Positions 17,156 through 25,729 of a stretch of DNA of 47,790 nt are shown one piece after another. The notes below the pieces were generated by a model, which did not search any database, had not been told where the DNA came from, and saw nothing but the letters and a program-made list of their open reading frames with translations. Position 1 is the stretch's first letter. The number at the start of each line of letters is the position of its first letter. The DNA is from Pseudanabaena sp. Its GTDB lineage: Bacteria > Cyanobacteriota > Cyanobacteriia > Pseudanabaenales > Pseudanabaenaceae. A program made the translations under genes and the position numbers. The stretch lies in the NCBI GenBank assembly GCA_003249035.1, contig QBMK01000019.1, forward strand, positions 14,013-61,802, read 5' to 3'.

Positions 17156-17932
17156 GTGGATATATCTTCATTAAGTTTTTTTCGCAGTCTGCGCCATGAA
17201 AACAAGCAATTTGCGGTGATTGGCTTAGGTCGGTTTGGGCGATCGGTATGTTCTACCCTTGATAGATTAGGACATGAGGTCTTAGCTGCTGACAAAGATG
17301 AAGAGAGTGTCAGTCATGTTCGAGCCAATAACCTAGCGGCGCATTGTATCCAATTAGATTCGACTAATCCCCTTGCGCTTAAAGAATCTGGCATTCTCGA
17401 AATTGATACGGTGATTGTCGCGATCGGCAATTTCTTAGAAGAGAGTATTATCACTACTCTAAATGTGAAGGAAGCAGGAGTGAAGCATGTTGTTGCCAAG
17501 GCTTCATCAGAAATACATGGCACATTGCTCAAAAAAGTTGGCGCGGATCTTGTGGTTTATCCTGAAGCCGAAATGGGAAGAGCTTTGGCGCGATCGCTTA
17601 CTCAACGAGGCATTTTAGAACGCTTTGAACTCGACCCTGACAATAGTATTGTCGAAGTGATGGTTCCTGAAGAGTTTGACGGCAAAACGATCCAAGATCT
17701 AAAGCTACGTGGTCACTATGGCTTAAACGTGATTGCCGTCAGCCACGATCAAAAGTTTGAAATTAACCCCGATCCAACCCAAAAACTGTTTAAAGGATCG
17801 GCGATCGTCGTGATTGGTAGCAACAAAAATATTAGTAGACTTCCAATTTCTTGCGATTTGTTCAATAACGATGGGACGTATGTAACAACTCAGTTACCGT
17901 TACATCAATCATCAGAAGTAAAACTCAAATAG
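17156..17932 (+). CDS. ktrA: Potassium uptake regulatory subunit KtrA (TrkA-N/TrkA-C)
   Basis: This 258-residue cytoplasmic protein has an N-terminal Rossmann RCK domain with FAVIGLGRFGRSV and the acidic end of strand 2 (AADKD) that binds nucleotides. A TrkA-C domain follows from about residue 155 (VEVMVPEEFDGKTIQDLKL). It forms an octameric ring that gates KtrB in response to ATP/ADP or NAD(H). It starts at GTG 17156, preceded by TTAAGGAAAATTTT, a good ribosome site. It follows ktrB on the same strand, so the pair is probably an operon. Confidence 0.92.
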   Translation: MDISSLSFFRSLRHENKQFAVIGLGRFGRSVCSTLDRLGHEVLAADKDEESVSHVRANNLAAHCIQLDSTNPLALKESGILEIDTVIVAIGNFLEESIITTLNVKEAGVKHVVAKASSEIHGTLLKKVGADLVVYPEAEMGRALARSLTQRGILERFELDPDNSIVEVMVPEEFDGKTIQDLKLRGHYGLNVIAVSHDQKFEINPDPTQKLFKGSAIVVIGSNKNISRLPISCDLFNNDGTYVTTQLPLHQSSEVKLK

Positions 17933-17935
17933 AAA

Positions 17936-18074
17936 AGGTGACGCGCTATCGTCCAAACCGATTGGTTTGGACGAAAAACTTCTTCACCTCATTGTTGTAA
18001 ATAAAGCCAAAGACTTTAAGACTAAAAATAAAAGCCAAGATAGAGTTGCGACGCAACTCTATCTTGGCTTTTAT
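17936..18074. terminator. Two hairpins after ktrA, the second with 23-bp arms
   Basis: The first hairpin is CGTCCAAACC (17950-17959) with GGTTTGGACG (17964-17973), enclosed by AGGTGA/TCACCT. The second is a near-perfect palindrome, 18028-18050 with 18052-18074, centred on TTGCGACGCAA. It contains TAGAGTTG/CAACTCTA, which recurs in the hairpin at 46627-46679. They lie between convergent ktrA and the lipoprotein gene ending at 18116, so they can stop transcription from both sides. Confidence 0.75.
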
Positions 18075-18115
18075 ATATTAACTATAGTGGCTATTGCTAT
18101 AGCTTTGATGCAGGA

Positions 18116-18685
18116 TTATTGTTTGACCAATTTCACTGGCTGACCATCAGCTTGCAGTTCTTTACCATCTGCAGACAAAGTATAAGGCTGTTCTGGAGGC
18201 GCTTGGGCAGGTTTCTCGCCATTAACAGATTCGACTTGAGAAACAACCTTGCCATCTTTGATTGAGATTTTGCCAGCAGTCTTAATTTCTTGCACTTCAT
18301 CTTTAGTAGAGACTGCTTTGAGAGTAGCTTCAAAAGTACCTTCGGGCTTAATCGTCCATTTACCTGTAACAGATTTAACGCCCTCTTTTTCAGCATCAGC
18401 TAAAACTTTAGGGTCTAATACGACTACATATTCGCCTGCGACCTTGTCAAGACTAGCTGGGGTAGTGGGGCTTTTGTCGGGTGTAGCTTCAGGAGTTTTT
18501 GCTGTAGGAGGTGCTGATGCTGCGGTAGTAGGACTTGCTGTTGCTGTTGCAGTAGCTGCTGCTGTAGGCGTTGCCGCAGTCTCTTTTGGTGCTGGTTGTT
18601 GACAAGCGGACAGAACCGCAACACAACTAACGGCGATCGCAGCGAGGAGACTTTGCTTTAAGGAGTAGTTGAGTGATTTTTTCAC
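18116..18685 (-). CDS. Lipoprotein of unknown function with Ala/Thr/Pro-rich linker
   Basis: The 189-residue precursor has a lipoprotein signal with lipobox LSAC (Cys28). A linker of about 50 residues made almost only of Ala, Thr, Pro and Ser follows, then a globular domain of roughly 110 residues (GEYVVVLDPKVLADAEKEG onward) rich in Lys, Glu and beta-strand patterns such as GKWTIKPEGTFEATLKA. It is anchored to a membrane on the periplasmic side. No named family is recognised. The layout, lipobox plus disordered tether plus small domain, parallels the cyclophilin lipoprotein at 19776. Confidence 0.75.
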   Translation of the reverse strand: MKKSLNYSLKQSLLAAIAVSCVAVLSACQQPAPKETAATPTAAATATATASPTTAASAPPTAKTPEATPDKSPTTPASLDKVAGEYVVVLDPKVLADAEKEGVKSVTGKWTIKPEGTFEATLKAVSTKDEVQEIKTAGKISIKDGKVVSQVESVNGEKPAQAPPEQPYTLSADGKELQADGQPVKLVKQ

Positions 18686-19045
18686 GATTAGTTTAGAGAG
18701 GTAATTGTCGGTAAGTAACAGGTGGAAATTTTGTCTTGAGCCACTTGTCTAATCAAGATACTCTACGCATCATTTCTTAGCAAATCTTTTGGAGCATAAC
18801 TGAATTGCGATCGCGCTCGACCTTAAGAATTGGTATGTCTAAAAACTCTCGTTATCATCGCTAATGGTCAATAAACCGAAATATCAAAACTAATTTTGGG
18901 ATTTGCAGGGCTGTAGGTACAGAAAATCCCAAAGTTGGTGTCGCTCAAGAGAATAGCGGATTACCTGAAGTTTACACATACTAGAGACTGCAAGCCGCTA
19001 TATACTGTTCCTTTACATAGTAATTTTTCAATATTATTTCAACTG
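18686..19045. other. Non-coding interval upstream of ycf4 with a nested hairpin
   Basis: This divergent interval holds no convincing gene. TTTGGGATTT (18895-18904) pairs with AAATCCCAAA (18924-18933) around a loop that itself contains CTGTA-GG-TACAG (18911-18922), so a two-tier hairpin could form about 110 bases before the ycf4 start. A longer in-frame reading from 18935 exists but lacks resemblance to Ycf4. Confidence 0.5.
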
Positions 19046-19603
19046 ATGGTAACTTCAAAATCTCAATCCAATGTTCTGCGATATGACATTGTCGGGTCAC
19101 GACGCTTTAGTAACTATTGCTTTGCGGTTATTGTTGCCATAGGTGCATCGGGCTTTTTGCTAGCAGGTATATCGAGTTTCTTAAAGATTAATTTGTTGCC
19201 ATTTTCTGATCCCCTACAGCTGGAATTTGTGCCTCAAGGTTTGGCGCTTTCCTTTTATGGAGTAGCTGGCACTTTGCTAGAGCTATACCTGCTATATGTG
19301 ATGGCGATCGATTATGGTAGCGGCTACAACGAGTTCGATCGCACCATTGGCAAGGTCACAATTTTTCGGCGCGGACGTAGCAAGAGTAAAAACCTCGAAT
19401 TTACATACAAAATTGCTGATGTGCAAGCAATACGTGTCGAAATTCGCAACGGCTTGAGTCCGAAAAGAGCCTTATATTTGCGAGTTAAGGGAAAGGGAGA
19501 GCTTCCGCTGTCAGAGGTTGGTCAACCAATTTCTTTAACCGTCCTCGAAGATCGGGCGGCAGAAATCGCCAAGTTTTTGGCAGTTCCACTTGAAGGTTTA
19601 TAA
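19046..19603 (+). CDS. ycf4: Photosystem I assembly protein Ycf4
   Basis: From ATG 19046 the product is 185 residues, the usual Ycf4 length. An upstream in-frame start at 18935 would add 37 residues absent from the family. It has two membrane helices in the first half (YCFAVIVAIGASGFLLAGIS and FYGVAGTLLELYLLYVMAI), then the soluble domain with SGYNEFDRTIGKVTIFRRG, VQAIRVEIRNGLSPKRALYL and PLSEVGQPISLTVLEDRAAE. Ycf4 is a thylakoid factor that scaffolds photosystem I assembly. It appears monocistronic. Confidence 0.95.
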   Translation: MVTSKSQSNVLRYDIVGSRRFSNYCFAVIVAIGASGFLLAGISSFLKINLLPFSDPLQLEFVPQGLALSFYGVAGTLLELYLLYVMAIDYGSGYNEFDRTIGKVTIFRRGRSKSKNLEFTYKIADVQAIRVEIRNGLSPKRALYLRVKGKGELPLSEVGQPISLTVLEDRAAEIAKFLAVPLEGL

Positions 19604-19671
19604 CTAGATTAAGATGGGGTACTTTGCACCGCATCTCACCTAAGTAGCTAGACACGATTAATATAAATCCT

Positions 19672-19713
19672 CAAAACCTGTACCGCCTACTGTGCTCACA
19701 GTATAGGTTTTGC
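19672..19713. repeat. Bulged hairpin between ycf4 and the cyclophilin gene
   Basis: CAAAACCT pairs with AGGTTTTG, and TACTGT with ACAGTA around GCTC; the left arm carries about eight unpaired bases between the two stems. It looks like a decayed relative of the perfect hairpins elsewhere, and is followed by GGGTTTTT. Confidence 0.5.
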
Positions 19714-19775
19714 TTTTGGGTTTTTAATTATGTTGAGTTACTCCTACAATTTAGAAAAGTTATCAATGGTTAAAC

Positions 19776-20546
19776 ATGTTGCGTTGGATTCTTAGTTGTT
19801 TTTTAGTAGTGAGTGTTTTACTCACAAGTTGCACAAATGGCGGTAGCGTCTCCGCAAGTGCTTCCCCGACCGCTTCAGCCACTTCTTCACCTACTGCAAG
19901 CAGCAAGCCTACAGAGATTGCTACTAGCCCAGCATCGCCTAAGCCTAGTGCCAGTCCCAATTCTTTAGAAGCGGCGTTAGCTAAATTTGTACAGCTTAAA
20001 GGTCCAGCAACAGTAGAGTTAAAACTAAAATCTGGAACTGTTAAAATCGAGCTTGATGGGACTAATGCACCACTTACCGCAGGAAATTTTGCTGATTTAG
20101 TTAAGCGCGGACTGTATAACGGGCTAACTTTTCATCGGGTAGTTAAGGAGCCAACGCCCTTTGTCGCCCAAGGTGGCGATCCGCTTGGAAATGGGACAGG
20201 AAATTTCACAGATCCTGTAACATCTCAGCCTCGTTATATCCCGCTCGAAATTTTGCCCGATGGCGCAAAACAACCAGTTTATGGAGAGATTTTACCGCCA
20301 ACTCAGAAACCCAAGTTACAACATAAAAAGGGCGCGATCGCGATGGCACGATCTCAGTCTCCTAACTCAGCGTCTTCTCAGTTTTATCTTGCCCTTGATG
20401 ATATTTACTTTCTCGATGGTTCTTACGCTGTATTTGGCTATGTAACCGAAGGAATGGATTTAGTCGAAAAAATTCAAGCTGGCGATCGCATTGAATCGAT
20501 AACGATCACTAAGGGTGAAGAAAATCTTAAGCAACCCACTCCATAA
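19776..20546 (+). CDS. Cyclophilin-type peptidyl-prolyl isomerase, lipoprotein
   Basis: The 256-residue precursor has lipobox LTSC (Cys19), a tether of about 45 residues rich in Ser, Ala, Thr and Pro, and a cyclophilin domain from about residue 78. The domain shows AGNFADLVKRGLYNGLTFHRVV, FVAQGGDPLGNGTG (both read in pieces), AMARSQSPNSASSQFYLAL and FLDGSYAVFGYVTEGMDLV. The catalytic region is FHRV with the downstream QGGDP; the SQFYLAL stretch corresponds to the substrate-binding SQFFI of other cyclophilins. It should catalyse proline isomerisation at the periplasmic face or in the thylakoid lumen. A good terminator follows at 20550-20585. Confidence 0.9.
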   Translation: MLRWILSCFLVVSVLLTSCTNGGSVSASASPTASATSSPTASSKPTEIATSPASPKPSASPNSLEAALAKFVQLKGPATVELKLKSGTVKIELDGTNAPLTAGNFADLVKRGLYNGLTFHRVVKEPTPFVAQGGDPLGNGTGNFTDPVTSQPRYIPLEILPDGAKQPVYGEILPPTQKPKLQHKKGAIAMARSQSPNSASSQFYLALDDIYFLDGSYAVFGYVTEGMDLVEKIQAGDRIESITITKGEENLKQPTP

Positions 20547-20549
20547 TCA

Positions 20550-20585
20550 TTAAAAAAGAGTCTGTATTTGCAGGCTCTTTTTTAA
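20550..20585. terminator. Bidirectional terminator, cyclophilin / small exported protein
   Basis: TTAAAAAAGAGTCTG (20550-20564) pairs with CAGGCTCTTTTTTAA (20571-20585), one G-T pair, loop TATTTG. A and T runs flank both sides between convergent genes. Confidence 0.85.
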
Positions 20586-20593
20586 TCTAATTT

Positions 20594-21001
20594 TTATCTA
20601 ACGCGAATGATCCTTTGCTCGACAATATAGCGATCGCCAAGGTTTACATTATAAAGATTTGGATTATAGACTGATTGATTTGTCATAGGACAATTAGTAG
20701 GATAGTTAGCTCTTTGGGCATTCGGATAGTGCCATGAATTGCCATAATTTTGACTTGGCACCATTTCACGAACAATCACTCTAGAGCCAACATTGGGTTG
20801 GTAGTTGTGGTTATATGTTCGCTGGTAAAAATTGCGATAAACGGGCTGCTGGATATTAGAACTATAAGATTCGTAGGTTTGATAAGTATTTATTGAGGGG
20901 CGTGATTCAAATCCTATACCAATAGATACATCAGCAAGTGTCGATCCTGCAAATGTAGTCATCGCTCCAAGTGTAGCGATCGCTGTCATGGTTACTTTCA
21001 T
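20594..21001 (-). CDS. Exported hypothetical protein rich in Tyr, Asn and Gln
   Basis: The 135-residue precursor starts with a signal peptide (MKVTMTAIATLGAMTTFAG, cleavage near STLADV). The mature part is unusually rich in Tyr, Asn, Gln and Ser (for example FYQRTYNHNYQPNVGSRVIV) and ends GDRYIVEQRIIRVR. It has one Cys. No family is recognised. The composition suggests an extended or self-associating cell-surface or periplasmic protein. The 5' end faces the Hsp70-like gene, 70 bases away and divergent. Confidence 0.65.
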   Translation of the reverse strand: MKVTMTAIATLGAMTTFAGSTLADVSIGIGFESRPSINTYQTYESYSSNIQQPVYRNFYQRTYNHNYQPNVGSRVIVREMVPSQNYGNSWHYPNAQRANYPTNCPMTNQSVYNPNLYNVNLGDRYIVEQRIIRVR

Positions 21002-21071
21002 CAGTTAATGCTCCTTGAGATTTCAGGACACAACATAGAGCCGTCTACATCTACTCTAACTCAAGCCAAAC

Positions 21072-22679
21072 ATGACTGTTATTGCAATTGATTTTGGAAC
21101 CAGTAATACAGCGATCGCAATTCTCGTTTCAGTCAACGATCGCGATATTGCCACACCAAAAACTTTGAGCTTTGATCATATCTCTAATGGGTTTGAAACG
21201 AATGGGGGAAAGGCTTGGCTAGTGCCGAGTTTAGTCTATTTACTAGGCTCTGAGACGGGCTATGGTGAATTCCTATTTGGACAACAAGCGCGATCGCAAT
21301 ATTTATTAGAACATCAATCAAGGCGATTATTCCAAGGATTTAAGCGGGATATAGTCGCTAGTTTTCGAGCGCCTGCAAGGGAAATTGATGGCAAGCTCTA
21401 TGATGCTGAAGGGATTGCCGAAGCATTTTTGATGGAACTATGGCAGCGCCTAGCATTGCAGAATATCCAGCCAACAAAATTAATTTTTACGGTTCCCGTT
21501 GGTGCATTTGAGGCATACCTTAACTGGTTTTGTAACTTTGCCGAAAGATTAAAACTCCCTAACTTCCAAATCGTCGATGAATCCACTGCCGCCGCCTTAG
21601 GCTATGCGATCACGCGGCCAAACGCACTGGTATTGGTGATTGATTTTGGGGGTGGGACGTTAGATTTGAGTTTAGTTCGCACTGCGCCGATCTCTAACGC
21701 CACGAGTCATAAACAGGTGACAAAAGCTGAAGCGATCGCAAAATCTGATGCCTATATTGGGGGGATTGACATTGACCGATGGATTGCCGAGCATTTTTTG
21801 CGGCAATTAGGAACTACGCGATCTCAGATTGAGGATATTCACTGGCTAAGTATTTTGGAACTAGCAGAACAATTTAAAATCAAATTGTCAGTGGCTCAGG
21901 AAGTCAAGGGAATTTGGCATGATGAGAATATGATTGCTTGCGAACTGCGACTTAATCAAGACGAACTAGCGGAAATTCTCGAGCAAAATCAGATGCTTGA
22001 GCAGTTGCGCGAAGCAATTGATGAAGTCCTAACCATTGGGCTAAATCGGGGCATTAGTAAAGCGGCGATCGAGCAAATTCTGTTAGTAGGTGGTAGTTGC
22101 CAGATTGTGGCAATTCAGCAATTGATCGTTTCCTATTTCGGCAAATCCAAAGTCAAGTATGGCAAACCCTTTGAAGCCGTCGCTCATGGCGCTTTAGTTC
22201 TAGGTCAGGCGCTCGAGATCGAAGATCATCTGCGGCATAGCTATGCGATTCGTCTTTGGGAACCTTATTTGCATCAATATTCTTTCTATACGTTGTTTGA
22301 GAAAGGAGCAAAATATCCTTGCCAACGCGCTGAGCCATTAATTTTGCAAGCAGCGATCGCTGGTCAAACCGAAATCTGGTTAGATATTGGTGAAGTTGCT
22401 GATGTTTCACAGGCCGAAGTCACCTATGACAATTCTGGACGCATGACTAGCAGTCAATTGTTAAAGCAATCTGATTTTCGATCGCTAGTTGCAAATAGAC
22501 AAAAGTCAGATGTTGATCGAGTTTGTATCGCTAGACTCGAACCTTCAGGACAGTTAGGTAGCGATCGCATTGCTGTTGATTTTGAAATCGACGATCGCCG
22601 TGTTTTGATAGCGACTGTTAGCGATTTGCTCACTGCTCAGGTGCTAATCGACAGACAGGCGATCGCCAAATTAGAATAA
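21072..22679 (+). CDS. Hsp70 family protein (DnaK-like, short)
   Basis: This 535-residue protein has the actin/Hsp70 ATPase signatures: phosphate-1 loop IAIDFGTSNTAIAI at the N terminus, phosphate-2 VLVIDFGGGTLDLSLVR and the adenosine motif ILLVGGSCQI. It lacks a standard DnaK substrate-binding domain and lid; the last 150 residues are a divergent C-terminal region. Such proteins are common in cyanobacteria as stand-alone Hsp70-like ATPases whose clients are unknown. No grpE or dnaJ partner is adjacent, although a J-domain gene lies 2 kb downstream. A 20-bp hairpin follows the gene. Confidence 0.87.
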   Translation: MTVIAIDFGTSNTAIAILVSVNDRDIATPKTLSFDHISNGFETNGGKAWLVPSLVYLLGSETGYGEFLFGQQARSQYLLEHQSRRLFQGFKRDIVASFRAPAREIDGKLYDAEGIAEAFLMELWQRLALQNIQPTKLIFTVPVGAFEAYLNWFCNFAERLKLPNFQIVDESTAAALGYAITRPNALVLVIDFGGGTLDLSLVRTAPISNATSHKQVTKAEAIAKSDAYIGGIDIDRWIAEHFLRQLGTTRSQIEDIHWLSILELAEQFKIKLSVAQEVKGIWHDENMIACELRLNQDELAEILEQNQMLEQLREAIDEVLTIGLNRGISKAAIEQILLVGGSCQIVAIQQLIVSYFGKSKVKYGKPFEAVAHGALVLGQALEIEDHLRHSYAIRLWEPYLHQYSFYTLFEKGAKYPCQRAEPLILQAAIAGQTEIWLDIGEVADVSQAEVTYDNSGRMTSSQLLKQSDFRSLVANRQKSDVDRVCIARLEPSGQLGSDRIAVDFEIDDRRVLIATVSDLLTAQVLIDRQAIAKLE

Positions 22680-22704
22680 GTAATTTCCGAGCCCAGCGTA
22701 GTTA

Positions 22705-22745
22705 TAACAAAACAAAAAATGGCTAAGCCATTTTTTGTTTTGTTA
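22705..22745. terminator. 20-bp hairpin between convergent Hsp70-like and DUF928 genes
   Basis: TAACAAAACAAAAAATGGCT (22705-22724) pairs perfectly with 22726-22745 across one base, so the functional loop is probably the central CTAAG. The A and T runs fit a bidirectional terminator, and its right end adjoins the DUF928 stop at 22746. Confidence 0.8.
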
Positions 22746-23762
22746 TTATTTGACTGTTGATTTTGTAGCATTGGTATTTAACATTCCAATAAAAGCATCA
22801 AAATCCAAGTTTCTATTAGAGGCAAATCCAGTCTTCAAAATTTCATTCATTGCATTTCTAGTCTTGAGATCGTCGGGTTTAAAGTTTAACCAACGCATAT
22901 AACCATCGATCGCATCAAACCAATATCCAGATTGAGCATAAATCTTGGCGCGATCGAGGACAGTCAAAGTTCGCATCAAAGACTTTTGGAGTGTTCCCTC
23001 AGGCGGAGTATAGACAATCCAGCCGCTTGCGTTAACTTTTTGATCTTGTAAAACGATCTGCCAACGATAGGGCTTAGATGGCTTTAAAGAAACAGAGGCT
23101 GGTAACTTGAAGCTAGATAAACCACTCTGCATTTTCAGATTGGTCTGAAAAATAGTGACTGACTTAGCATCGTCTTCTGAAGTGATGCTAAGCCGCACTA
23201 AAAAATTATTTTTAGTTCTATCAGTATTAATTGTTGAAGGATTGCTTGAGAGATTATCAATTTCTGATTGCGATGCTTGAGTTCTCTGCACGTACAGATA
23301 CCAATAAAGCGTAGGTTGGGGACTCGCTGTTCGTGCCCCATCTTCTGGCGTAATCAATACCAGAAGAGGTAGTTCCCGTTTTTTGAATAATGGCGGTTGG
23401 CTATTTCCAGGTCTAATGCTACCTCTAGCAGCACCACCTCTCTCTTCTCGATTCACAAGACGCGTAGCGCCACCAATGCTGGCTGTTTTCGGTAAACCTA
23501 ATCCAAAATTAACTTTTCTAGACTCTGTAAATGGCTGAGTTTGAGCGATCGCATCTGACGGCAAAAAATAGTTTTGTATTGTCAAACTCAAATAACTACA
23601 GGTCAAGATTGTCAATGTAATACCGAGATGAGTATGCCAACTTAGCGTATTTATTGTGGCAGTCACAGAGTTACTTTTGGGAATAGGTACTTTGCATCTC
23701 ATAAATTTTGGAGCTGAGCGAGTAAAATGGCTAACAAGTATTTGCTTAGTAATAGCAGTCAT
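22746..23762 (-). CDS. DUF928 domain protein
   Basis: The 338-residue protein has a hydrophobic segment at about 46-64 (LGITLTILTCSYLSL) acting as an uncleaved anchor or signal. The DUF928 region from about residue 130 includes PLLVLITPEDGARTASPQPT, LYWYLYV, PYRWQIVLQDQ and WIVYTPPEG. DUF928 proteins are exported cyanobacterial proteins of unknown role. The first 20 residues before MRCKVPIPKS may not be translated. It ends against a terminator shared with the Hsp70-like gene. Confidence 0.8.
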   Translation of the reverse strand: MTAITKQILVSHFTRSAPKFMRCKVPIPKSNSVTATINTLSWHTHLGITLTILTCSYLSLTIQNYFLPSDAIAQTQPFTESRKVNFGLGLPKTASIGGATRLVNREERGGAARGSIRPGNSQPPLFKKRELPLLVLITPEDGARTASPQPTLYWYLYVQRTQASQSEIDNLSSNPSTINTDRTKNNFLVRLSITSEDDAKSVTIFQTNLKMQSGLSSFKLPASVSLKPSKPYRWQIVLQDQKVNASGWIVYTPPEGTLQKSLMRTLTVLDRAKIYAQSGYWFDAIDGYMRWLNFKPDDLKTRNAMNEILKTGFASNRNLDFDAFIGMLNTNATKSTVK

Positions 23763-23830
23763 AACATATGAGCATCACTTTATCTAAATCAAATGAATGA
23801 TGGGGATATTGGTATATTTGTAGCGATCGC

Positions 23831-24742
23831 ATGACTAAAGAATTAATGTTTAAGTTCGTCCAAAAAATCGCTGGTTTAGCAATTTACACAGGTATATGTC
23901 TGGGTGTAGTTGGCGCGACATCACCAGTATTAGCTGAAGATAGTAGCCTCGGTATTGTCATGCGACGCGGACATCTGCGGGTGGGTATCGATGCCGCGAT
24001 TGGGGGACCTTATATGTTTTGGAATGCTAAGACCCAGTTTTACGATGGGTTTGAGCTAGAAATTATCCAAGAAATCGCCGCAAGGTTAAACATTGAGCCA
24101 CGTCCAATTAATATTCCTTGGACAACCCAGCCTGAAAATTTGGCTTCACGACAAGTTGATATTCTGCTCAGTGCAAGGGAAGAAGGAGCTTTAGAAACAG
24201 GAGATACTAAGGGCAAATTTATTGAAACTACCGCTTATTATCGAAGCGCCCAACGCTTGCTGATTCGAGCTGACGGAACTCAAATTAAGTCTTTGCGAGA
24301 CATGATCGGCAAGCGAGTTGGGGTTGTGGCAAATAGTGGTGGTGCGGCGATCGCCGAAACCTATAATAAAAATAGAGGCAATGCCATTCGCCTTTTTTCA
24401 TCACGAGATCTTGATCGCATGGTGATCCAATTACGAGATCGCCAGCTTGATGCAATGATCCTTGATGAACCTGTGGCAGTATGGCAAGTACGCAACAATC
24501 CCAACTTTATAATTGTTGGGGAGCCGTTAATTCCAATTCGTCTAGTTGCGATCGTCAACAAAGATGACATATCACTTAAAAAAGCTGTAGATAAGGCTTT
24601 AACAGAGATGCGTCAAGAGGGTAAACTCGAACAAATACTTAAGAGGTGGAACCTGTGGGAAAGCCAGAAAACTTTAAAATCAACAAAGGTCTTGCCAGTT
24701 ACGGTATTAGCGATCATTACGCCATACTCGGCTTACCAATGA
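23831..24742 (+). CDS. Family 3 extracellular solute-binding protein
   Basis: The 303-residue precursor has a signal peptide ending near VLAEDSS (about residue 36). A periplasmic binding fold follows: GIVMRRGHLRVGIDA, FYDGFELEIIQEIAARLNI, DILLSAREEG, LRDMIGKRVGVVANSGGA and LDAMILDEPVAVWQ. This is the amino-acid/polar ligand type; the ligand is not predictable. No permease or ATPase is adjacent, so it may work with a distant transporter or as a sensor input. The usual family end is near EQILKRWNLW; about 25 further residues read into the start of the next gene, which overlaps by about 88 bases. Confidence 0.83.
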   Translation: MTKELMFKFVQKIAGLAIYTGICLGVVGATSPVLAEDSSLGIVMRRGHLRVGIDAAIGGPYMFWNAKTQFYDGFELEIIQEIAARLNIEPRPINIPWTTQPENLASRQVDILLSAREEGALETGDTKGKFIETTAYYRSAQRLLIRADGTQIKSLRDMIGKRVGVVANSGGAAIAETYNKNRGNAIRLFSSRDLDRMVIQLRDRQLDAMILDEPVAVWQVRNNPNFIIVGEPLIPIRLVAIVNKDDISLKKAVDKALTEMRQEGKLEQILKRWNLWESQKTLKSTKVLPVTVLAIITPYSAYQ

Positions 24743-25539
24743 CCACTGATCCCGCGCAGATTCGCAAAAAATTTCTCAAGCTAGCGAAGATTTTGCATCC
24801 TGATGTATTTGGCAGAAATACCGAAGAGAAAGAGAGTGCTACTAAATATTTCTCGAAGATGGTCAGTCCAGCCTATCAATTGCTGAATAGCGATCGCGAA
24901 CGTGGCGAATATTTAGCAACTTTGAGAATGTTTGCCCAAGGGAGAAAGCAAAAAGATGAAACACCCACTCTCAGCTCGGAATTAGCTCAAAAGCTCTATC
25001 GTATTCCCCACGAAATCACCTATAAGCAATATGTTGAGCAAGTTTCGCCTAAGCAGTATGAAACCCTCGATTCGATTATGGAATACACCGCTACTCTCAG
25101 CGAGTTAAACCTTGTATATTTGCTTACTCAAACTAGTCTTAGTTTTAGTTCAGGAAGTAGTACAGCATCTTCGTTTGACAATCAGACTACTATAGCCGAG
25201 GCAGCACCTGTGGCTAAACCTGCTCAATCCCCAGCACTGCGCAACCTGAATATGGCAGAGCTATTTATCAACAAGAAGCAATGGTCTGAGGCGAGTAAAG
25301 AATTGCTCAGCGCCGAAAAACTCGATCCAAATAATGCCAAGGTCTATGCGCTTAAGGGTTTAGTCCAAATGAATCAAAATGCGGCAGCGATCGCCAAGGC
25401 TAGCTTTCAAAAAGCGCTTAAGCTCGATCCGAAGGAACCAACTGCCCTCAAATTCATTAATCAGGTGAGCGTGACGACTAAACCACCAGAAAAGCAACCA
25501 GAAAAGAAAGGTGGGCTATTTGGTTGGGGCAAAAAATAA
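24655..25539 (+). CDS. J-domain protein with C-terminal TPR repeats
   Basis: From GTG 24655 the product is 294 residues; the frame opens at GTG 24646, but AAGAGG at 24641-24646 fits a ribosome site only for the later start. The J domain at about 15-85 contains DHYAILGLP, IRKKFLKLAKILHPD with the HPD motif that stimulates Hsp70 ATPase, and YQLLNSDRERGEY. A variable linker precedes two TPR-like repeats at about 205-280 (AELFINKKQWSEASKELLSA, LKGLVQMNQNAAAIAKASFQ) and a Lys/Gly-rich end. It is a co-chaperone and overlaps the upstream binding-protein gene in another frame, suggesting translational coupling. Confidence 0.82.
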   Translation: MGKPENFKINKGLASYGISDHYAILGLPMTTDPAQIRKKFLKLAKILHPDVFGRNTEEKESATKYFSKMVSPAYQLLNSDRERGEYLATLRMFAQGRKQKDETPTLSSELAQKLYRIPHEITYKQYVEQVSPKQYETLDSIMEYTATLSELNLVYLLTQTSLSFSSGSSTASSFDNQTTIAEAAPVAKPAQSPALRNLNMAELFINKKQWSEASKELLSAEKLDPNNAKVYALKGLVQMNQNAAAIAKASFQKALKLDPKEPTALKFINQVSVTTKPPEKQPEKKGGLFGWGKK

Positions 25540-25558
25540 TTCTTATTTCTTTCCAATC

Positions 25559-25605
25559 AAAATATTTGGTTGTGCGGGACTTCGTCCCGCACAACCAAAT
25601 ATTTT
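25559..25605. repeat. 22-bp perfect hairpin with TTC loop
   Basis: Bases 25559-25580 and 25584-25605 are exact reverse complements, with core GGGACTTCGTCCC. It lies 20 bases after the J-domain gene stop and about 120 bases before the DUF1517 gene, so a terminator is plausible; the adjacent run is TTTTG. Confidence 0.8.
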
Positions 25606-25729
25606 GCTATTGTCATAATTTGCAAAAAAACGGTGATATTCTTAGCTGATTGCAGCAGAAGTGTCAGTCATCAAAGAAATTACTAGAATATGACTACTCC
25701 TAACAGATATTAACCTAACAGTGATTAAT

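Noticed and set aside
18249-18602. Plus-strand open frame with Val/Ala-rich repeats
   Set aside because: It is the antisense of the Ala/Thr/Pro linker in the lipoprotein gene at 18116-18685.
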